Shown here: piece after piece, positions 37,501-46,500 of the stretch
Layout: the number at the start of each line of letters is the position of its first letter
Position numbering within the stretch: the first letter of the stretch is position 1
Assembly: GCF_949628215.1 (NCBI RefSeq)
Contig: NC_134282.1
Location: 1,285,001 to 1,349,000 of the forward strand
Direction of reading: 5' to 3'
DNA: 64,000 nt
DNA from: Phalacrocorax aristotelis
Taxonomy: Eukaryota; Chordata; Aves; Suliformes; Phalacrocoracidae
Notes under the pieces: model-generated
What the model was told of the DNA's origin: nothing
The model's input: the letters and a program-made list of their open reading frames with translations, nothing else
Databases searched by the model: none
Made by a program: the position numbers and the translations under genes

Positions 37501-40500
37501 GCTCTTCCTTTAGCTTACTTGGTTTCTGACGTGAAAGTGTATGCTTCGGAGGCAAAGAGCCTCCTACCTTAGAGGAAAGTAATATGCATGTTGAATATGA
37601 AACTGAAGATGTGTCACATCTCCTCGGACCATGGATAGGCTGAAGGACCCAATTTGGTTCTTTCCTGTTTGTTGGGTTTTGGGGTGGGGCTATGAAACCC
37701 TAGGAGATAGTACAACTTCCTTAACCACTTCAGTAAGCATTAGTACCAATGACGGTTGCCACCTCATCTTCCAACTATTTTTCATAAAAGAAGGGCTAGA
37801 AAGTACAGGTTAGAAAGAAACAAAGACTGGACTTTGCAGGGTAAACCCTAGGATTACCTCCTCCCCCCACCCCCCCAGAGTTACTTTTACACACGTGTGT
37901 ATATATGTATGCACGCACCCCCTAGGATTACATATTCAGGATTATAAAATACTGTTTATAAACACACGCTCCCTAATACAACCCTTATTACTCAGCCATC
38001 TTTCTCAAAGAAAGCCTCAAAGACTAATCTACAGGTAGGTGCTGGCAGAGTTTAATAACAATTTTCACATCAAAAGCTGACACAGTTTTAGGATCTCCAC
38101 CTAGCAACTGGAAGGGAAACAGGAAAGAAGATGTAGCTCCTGGAATATCTTAAATTAGCCCCGGAATCTCCCAGGTAATCCATGGTGTTATCAGTCTGAA
38201 CGCTGAACAACAGATATTCATTTGTACTTTACTATCCCATGGATTATCTTGACTTGCCACTACAAGTCCCTAATAGCACTACTGTGTTTATATATAAAGT
38301 GAAGGGGCCTCATGGATAATTCTTTCTCCAGATTTGCTTACAGATTTGCACTCTTTTCCACTAAAAAACATTGGGTCTTCAGACTGGATACATATATTTA
38401 TTTTCTTAATAGTTAAGAAGAAAAAACAATATCAATCACCATCAGGATGCTTCTGTCTATTTCTCTCTGTTGAGAACACCAATCAGCATTCCTCGGATTA
38501 GACACAGAGAGAATTGTTCATTTAATAGAAGTATTTTGGTATTTTTGATCATCTGCTTTAGTGTAAGAGTAGCAGGCCTCTGCCACTGATTACTATTTTA
38601 ATTAAATTTGGCCATCACATCTATGGTCATCACTAAAGATACCAAGAAAATGTAAAGGACTATGTAACTAAGGAGTTGAATTCTGATGCAGCAGGGCCAG
38701 AAAGTAGTTGATGGAGGCTGTGAACAGAACAGTGAGCCTGTACTTCTAGAACTGTACCTTGCTAATGAAATCTACTTCCTCTTAACGTCAAAACAACCAA
38801 ACAAAAGCACAACACCAAAACCACAAAACCAAAATAACAACCTAATACTCAAAAGATTATTTTTTTAAATACTTACTTGTTTTCAAATACAACAGTGAGC
38901 GAGTCCTCATGAACATCTTTGATAAATCCCTAAAACAAAAACATTTTTGTTATTAAGTATGCATGTGAAATCAAAACAACGCAGCAATTTCAATACATCT
39001 GGAAACTAAGCCAAACAGCAGACCACCACTAATACTGTGGTTCCAGCTGAGCAAAGGTGCAAGACACTATGCCACTGTTTGCACAAGGCTGCTGATATTC
39101 CTAGTTGGCTATTCCAAGAAATACATCGCACATCGACCGTTTCCAACGAATGCTCAAATCCGACCACTGAAAACTCACTACCAGAGTTTATTATTTTATC
39201 TACAAGGTGTGCATAACTGTTTTACAGGAACAAAGTGAGAGATCCAGTCCCAGGGCAATTAGTACAACTCGCAATCAATGCCAAAGACCTGTGCAGAGTG
39301 CCATTTGCTTTATAGGTGGTCGCAACACAGAACTGAATCCCAAACAACTGTCCTTCAGAACCACACGGCAGCCAGTCTGGATAAAATTTGGCAATACAGG
39401 CTGCCATAGAGCTGCTTATGGTGTCATCTTTCAAGTACCAAACTGAGGACTGTGTGAGGCCAAATACCTGTAGGACCTCACAGGAGAACAAGGAAAGAAT
39501 ACAGTATTTCATGGCTTTTTTTGTGTCACATTATTATGATCTCAGGAACAACTGAGGGGAAATCCCACTTCCCTTTCTCTCTTTTGAAAAACAAAGGGGG
39601 CTCCTTTCGGCAGCGCTAATTATGTCAAAAACCTGAAGACAAAGAATAACCTGCTAGATACAGCTGTACTCAAGTATCCATGCAGAAATTAAGTTCCTAC
39701 ACCTCTTGGTTAAGGAAGGCAGGCATGTTGCAAAAAAAAAGCAGATAAAGGAACAAGATCTTTCAAACTACTGCTTTTGCTATAGCCTGGTATCTGCCCA
39801 AGCACAGGACGTCAAGGAGGAACCTGCAGTTTTAAAGGAGTAAGAGAGACGCATAGCTACGTTAAGAGCAGTTCCAGGAAATCTGCTGAATGAGTTACAG
39901 CCACTCAAGAAACTGCCAACTGAGGACGAGGAGCGTATCAACTGTGCAAGGAGCAACTAGCCCACAGAGGTATTATGTGTCAGCTCAAGGAAAGATAAAT
40001 TTTGACACAGGAGATCCCTCAGTGTAAAAACAGACAGTGAAGGAGCCCACACGGACAGCTGGTTGCAAAGGGCCTATATCAACAAATCTCCTTTTACCTG
40101 AACTCGTACTTGGGCAACGCTGCCAAGGCATTTGCTCAAAACCTGCCTTTCTGCTCCCCGAGCTTCACTCACAACCATCTGCCAGCAACACGGAAGGCTG
40201 GTTCCAGCAGAAAGCACACTGGTAATCCTGAACAAAGCAGGTCACCAGAAATCACCTCGCAGAACCCCCAGTGCGCTCCTAACAAAACAAACCCCTTCAA
40301 AGGCCGGCCGGCCACTGCAAGGGAAGGAAGGCAAATCTCGCTCTTTGAAGGGTAAGCAACTGAAACAGTCAGCAATGAAATACACCTGTAATCAGGGACT
40401 TCCAGTGTCAAGAAAGTTTCTGGACAGGTAGACTGGACAGGAATATTGAAGTTGTGTCTGTTCAAAGATGCAAAAAGCTGCCTGAACTATGCATTAGCTA

Positions 40501-43500
40501 CTAACAGAGGTAAAGCAGAACTTCTACTAAGCTGATGCAACCAATGTCCCCTTTGAACACGCCCCAACATGGGGATGGAATAACACGGCATGAAGTGCAG
40601 AAAACAAGAATTGTTCTACTACAATTCATTCAACTTCTATCCAGGGACGAAACACCCAAGTCCCAGCACTGCACACCGAGCTCGCGCAGCCCCACGTTCT
40701 GCCCAACAACAACTCACCAACAGAAAGCAGTATTTACAGAAAGAGATGCAACTCCCCACTATGGGCAGCCGTTTACCTGCATTCCAACAGCCTGTGATTC
40801 AATATTAGTCTTTGCTTCATCATGCTGCTTTATTTCATAGCCAAACTTTTACCTCTTATGTACGTTATTATGTGCTCTCACAGTACTCAACATGGGGAGA
40901 AAAATACATAATACTTAATTTCTAAGGTCAGCCTAAAGTTTAGTCTGCAGATCTGAATTTAGTTATCTTTCCTTTGTTAAAAAGCAGAAGTTCAGAATCA
41001 AGACAGATTCAAAATCAGGTACCATAAACCACCTGAAAAACATTCAGAACAATGCTCTGCAGAGTTTAGAAAACCCTGAATCCATTGACTAGCTGCAGGT
41101 TTCATTAATTAGACAGAGTAGTGGAAAAGAGGAATGCCGACTGCATCGAATTACCAGGATTTCAGACAATTAGTCCATTACTAGGTAAAGTCTGGCTTTC
41201 CGTATAACAGTACAAACAGGTTTAATACCCACAACCGATTTCCAAGCTAACATCCTGCTAAAGAATGGGAATGCTGAAGTGGAACAATAATGCGGAGATA
41301 TGACTAGCAGCAGCCTAACAGCTGACACTGCACAAACGTCAGCTGCAGGAACAGAAACGCTGAACACTTTTTAATAAAATCGAAAGTACAAATTCTGACG
41401 AAGAGTCTGTACATTTTACAACACCATGTGGGTTTCAGGAACTCCTTCGCACAAGGAAGTCTTTCAGTTCAAAGCACGCACAACGCTCTTCCAGACGAGA
41501 ATACATTGCAGACTCACGGCTAGCAGACATGTATGCAGCAGTAACTCACTTGAAATTATCTGAACAGCATTTTCAGCTGGCATTCTCACACTCTAACTCC
41601 TCAGTGTCTCCATATGAGAAACACTCAGAATCAAATACAACATTTATCGGATATGCGCTTCAGGTCACAAACGGACATATGTAAAGCATTAAATAAAATT
41701 ACATTATTACTGAATCGTATCGCTGTGAGGCCTGAAAAAAAGTCTGATCAGAGTCTAACTGCACAAACACAAGACTAATAGTGAAGGAGTAACATAAAAG
41801 TCAAAAATCCCCAATTCTCCTACTGTTATCAATTTTCTCCACAGCTGTGGGGAAGAAATCACATTTACAGTAACTGAAGCACAGCAGCCTATGAGGCATC
41901 ATAGATTGTATGATTCATTTGTGATACAACTAGGAATGATCAGAATTCAATATAGGTTTTTAAATAGTTTTATAATAAATTATTCCCTTATTGCCAAGAA
42001 ACATGCCAAAGGCATCATGCGAACATTTGTCGAAAGTAAAAATTCCTGCATGCTGCCTTCCTACCTACAACCCTGACCTTTACTATAAGCATTATCAGCT
42101 GTCACTTACAACTCCAAGATAAAACAGAGGAATAGATTTCATGCATGTGAGGATGAGATTTAGTGTAATTTTTGAAAAAGTATTCAAAGAACCTAGAGAT
42201 TTTTTAAAAAAGGTTTTACAAAAAACCTTTGACATTAAAACATTTGCAATACAAAGCAGATTTTTTTTAACATTAAAATTTATATTAAATCCTATAAATT
42301 CACAAGGATTTTTTCAGCAAGAACATGACGACCATGAAACGGAACAGCAAATATCCTGGTTTTCAACTAGGAATTTTGAAGGAGTTCTTTATCAGTGAGG
42401 TAACCTCTATAAATAGATTCATACTCCAAGCTTGCACTAGTCACGTCTGCTACTGTACCAAAACCATTTTATACTAAATTAAGTAATGACGCAACATTTT
42501 AACTTTTGCTCAAATGAACAAGGTATTCCATCACTGAAATATAAATTCAACAGCATTGCCTGAGGTAGACACGCCAATATCTAAGTTTGAAACGTTCTAC
42601 GTTCCTTACACATCATTCCATGTGTCCTCATTCCAAACAGGGGTGATGAGGCAGAGCTAACAAGAGCCCACCACACACATCATCAATAAACACACTGGCA
42701 TCAGAAACACGCAGTGATGAATCCTGTTATCAGCAAGTAACCTTACACGTAACGTTTGTGTGTTCCACACCACGTACAGAACTGCGGAGGGCAGGAAGGG
42801 AAGAAAAGTTGATGTGACTTCACCTTGCCAGACCTCTGATTTGGATCGTCCAGATATTAGTGTCAGTCACTCAGTTCAAGTGCGGGCTGGATCGCTGGCA
42901 GTCCATGTATGCCCTGCTTGCTGCGGCCCAGCTCGCGGGGCCGGCAGGAGACCGTACTGTACTACGGGCTATTAATGTCGTGCTGGCTCCCCGGGTGCTT
43001 CGGTACAGACCTGTCTCTGCCACTCACTTGGCAGAAGCCAGCCGCCAATGCAAGCACCTGTAAAACCAGGGTTAATGCCACTAGGGCTCTTGCCTGGGTT
43101 GGGGATCAGACAGCCAGCAAATCTAACGCGGGGCCGTACCGCGTGAAGTATGAACGGAAGGACAGCAAACTATGAATGGATCATTCGCCACCAAAACCAC
43201 AACAGCTGAGACTTCATCTCTTAACACACACTCACTCTTTCCCTTTTACCTGGGTTTTGCTCATGGATTTAGGATTAGGATCTGCTGATAACATAAACGG
43301 ATCAAGACTTACTGAAGTGCCCTTACAGTGAACTGTACGTCTCTGTATATATACACACACTTTTTTTTTTAAAATCCAGTTCCAGGCGAAGTCACTAACC
43401 CTGTGTAACAGGCAGATGCAATCCAAGTTCCCTCTTCATCCTGCTTTCTTAAATTTATCTGACCCCCATGTAGGATAGCCTGATCTAAAAATGAGATGCT

Positions 43501-46500
43501 GTTGGTTTAGCTGCAAACATTCTTTCCAGGGATAGCCACTGCGTTGGCTTTTGAGTCACACATACCTGCACACTAAAACCTATACGAAGATCACCTTACC
43601 CACTGCTGTGCGAATTTCAAACAGTAAACGCTTTGGCATCTGGTGCCATGGACTGTTCTGCATCAGTGGCATAAAGGTCAAGAAGCTTATATCCAATTAC
43701 CAGTCCTTTCACTCCTTTCAGAAGCAAGAACCAGTAGTATTTTTAACTAACATTCATACACAACTTTTTCACGTAACAAGTATGTGAAATAATTACTACT
43801 AAGGGATGTATCCCATGCTGACCCCCCGGGGGAAATTAATAAATAATTTAAGAAATCAAAGCAAACACAGGAAACTGGTAAATAATCAAACCACTGGTCA
43901 AAAGACGATTGAACTTCATAAAGCATTATTTTCATTAGAAGTGACTAGCTGCACCTACTTATACAAGGTATTGATAAAGAAAGCAGATCTAGCTTGCCAC
44001 AAAGCACAAATATTACAAGCAGGTATCAGGCGAGAAAGAAATCCTGAAGTATTATACCAATTTTAGCAAGCACAGTTTAAGCTATGACGTTATTGCTTAT
44101 TTCCATTCACAATTATCACATGTAAATTCAAGGGTCCTTATGACAGCTATGCAAGAACTTCAGCGCCAAACCCCCTGGTTTAGGCTTATTCACAGAAGTC
44201 TAAATGACTCCCATGACTTACACTGCTTTCTTCATACGCATATTCCCACAGGGCAAAGCTTCTGAGACCCCCTGCACTGATTACACACATCGGCAATCAG
44301 TAACCACTGCCTGTGGCATCTCCCTGTTATCAGCCTAAGAGGGTACAGCAAACGGCTCATCAACAGCAATAATGACTACAGATACTTCCCGCACCAGCCC
44401 ACACAACTTTCAAGAGATCAGTAACTACTTGAAAATGTCTGAAATTTCCCACCCATTAGGGCCAGATTTAATAAATAAATGCTGATCATTATAAGACAGG
44501 TGAGATCTTTAAAGGAAAAAAAAAAAGTCATTCCAGTTACCACATTCACTGGTGCAAGTAATCGGCACAAACAGCTGTGGAAGCTATACTCTTAATGAGT
44601 TTCCTGTTTTAATAACCATCAAGCTAAAAACCATTCAGAGGAACTCAGGGTTGTTTTCAAAGCCACTAATTAAAAATAGTAAGAAAAATTAAAAAGCCAT
44701 TGCATTTTTTAACTAATGCATAAACTTTTTCTCACACAGAACTGCTCATTGTGCTTCGACACTGTACATGTGGAGAAACTCCATGTACCTCTCGTCATTT
44801 TTTCCCTTAGCAGTATTCTGGCTAGCCTTAGCCTCTACCTTGAGGCCTACGCCAACTCCTGCCACCAACGCTTCGCTCAGTCCCGTTACCACAACATCTG
44901 CACCTCTTGAAAGACAAACACACCAAGAAGGAAGCCCTGTTAGAACCTGCGAACTAAAGGCCGAGTTTCATCCTCATTCACATTTTTATCTATTTCATGC
45001 CCATGCATAATCTAAACAGCGACTACTCCAGAACAGAAAGAGCGCAAGGGCCCGCAACACACCAGAGTCAGTTTTTCAGCACAGGTAAGTCCCTACAATG
45101 AAGAACGCAACGGATCTCCCAGTGTTATTCAGATGCCGCTGACTGATTCAGGTGGAGGAAGTTATCTGGCATTCAATTCCTGTACCTTGGTCTCACTGTA
45201 TCGTTAAGGCCCAACCTATTTCGTGTAAGCTGACACCTGAACTCATGAATAACGTGCAGAACCGGGGCTCTACTCTGCATACAAGTGAGCGTACGCCGGC
45301 TGAGGGAGACACTGGATAAAACAGAAGCTTTCGTCTCATTCGTGCCAAGAGCTGCGCAGACACCCGTCACAGCCGGCGGGACCAGAGGCCACAGGCGCAA
45401 GCTGAAGCACGGGAGTTTCTGTACGAACACCAGGAAACGTTTTACTGTGAGGGTGACAGAGCACGGGCACGGGCTGCCCAGGGAGGTTGTGGAGCCTCCA
45501 TCCTCAGGGATATTCAAAGGCCACCTGGGGCTCGAGGTGGCCCTGCCTGAGCAGGGGTGAGGACCAGCTGACCTCCCACACTCTCTGACAGCCTCAACCA
45601 TCCCACAGGGATTCTGTGAATTACTTAACGATCTTAATGACACAGAGAATCATCATCCTGAAAACACTGCAGTCAGGCCAAGATGAGGCTGGGAGTATTC
45701 AGCTTTTTTTCTCTCCAACCCACTTGGAGCCCAAAGAAATCCAGATATTTTTGACCATTTCACATTAAAAGTCTCATCCCAATGTCCCAAAGATCAAAAT
45801 TAACCTGCAATCTACCCCTCACCTAGAAAGCATTGACTGTTCTGCTCTCAGGAAGTCCTCACCACACCTCTAATATATGCAGACCCTTAACTAGTAGGGT
45901 TCATCAACCCTGCCCATTCTCCTCCCTGTCCCACAACACAAACCTCATCTTTTTTTCAGAAGACCATGACCACTTTGAGCCCCATCTGCTCTCCGAAGAC
46001 AATGGGTGCTCAATATTGTGATATATGCAAAGTCTTCCGAGCTGCAGGGAGTGGCTAAACATTGGCTCTGCTGTATGCTGGTTGAGGGCCTGGGATAAAT
46101 ACAAAATAGATGCTGTTCTGTTCTCCAGATTATATTACTTATTTAAAGCAAAAGGGGAAAAAAAAGAGCATAAATTAGTTTGAAGATTTATAAAAAAATG
46201 TTACACTTAGATCATAATATTTTTTGTAAAAACAGAGCATAAAAGAGTTATCTTGGGATGCCCACGATAACCACAGTTACTGTCTGTTGGTTTATGCATC
46301 ACGAAAAAAATTTTGACTTTTCATGTACTTCAGTAAAGAACATCATTTTCCTTAGTCATTTATAGCAACCATAGTGTACACGTAAATACACGTATGAAGC
46401 ACCGCCCGTTAAAACTGGATTTTTCTAAAATGAAGAACACTTATTAGAGGAACAAGAGAACCTAGAGAGTATAATTTACCATGGTCGTATCTCTAATAAC

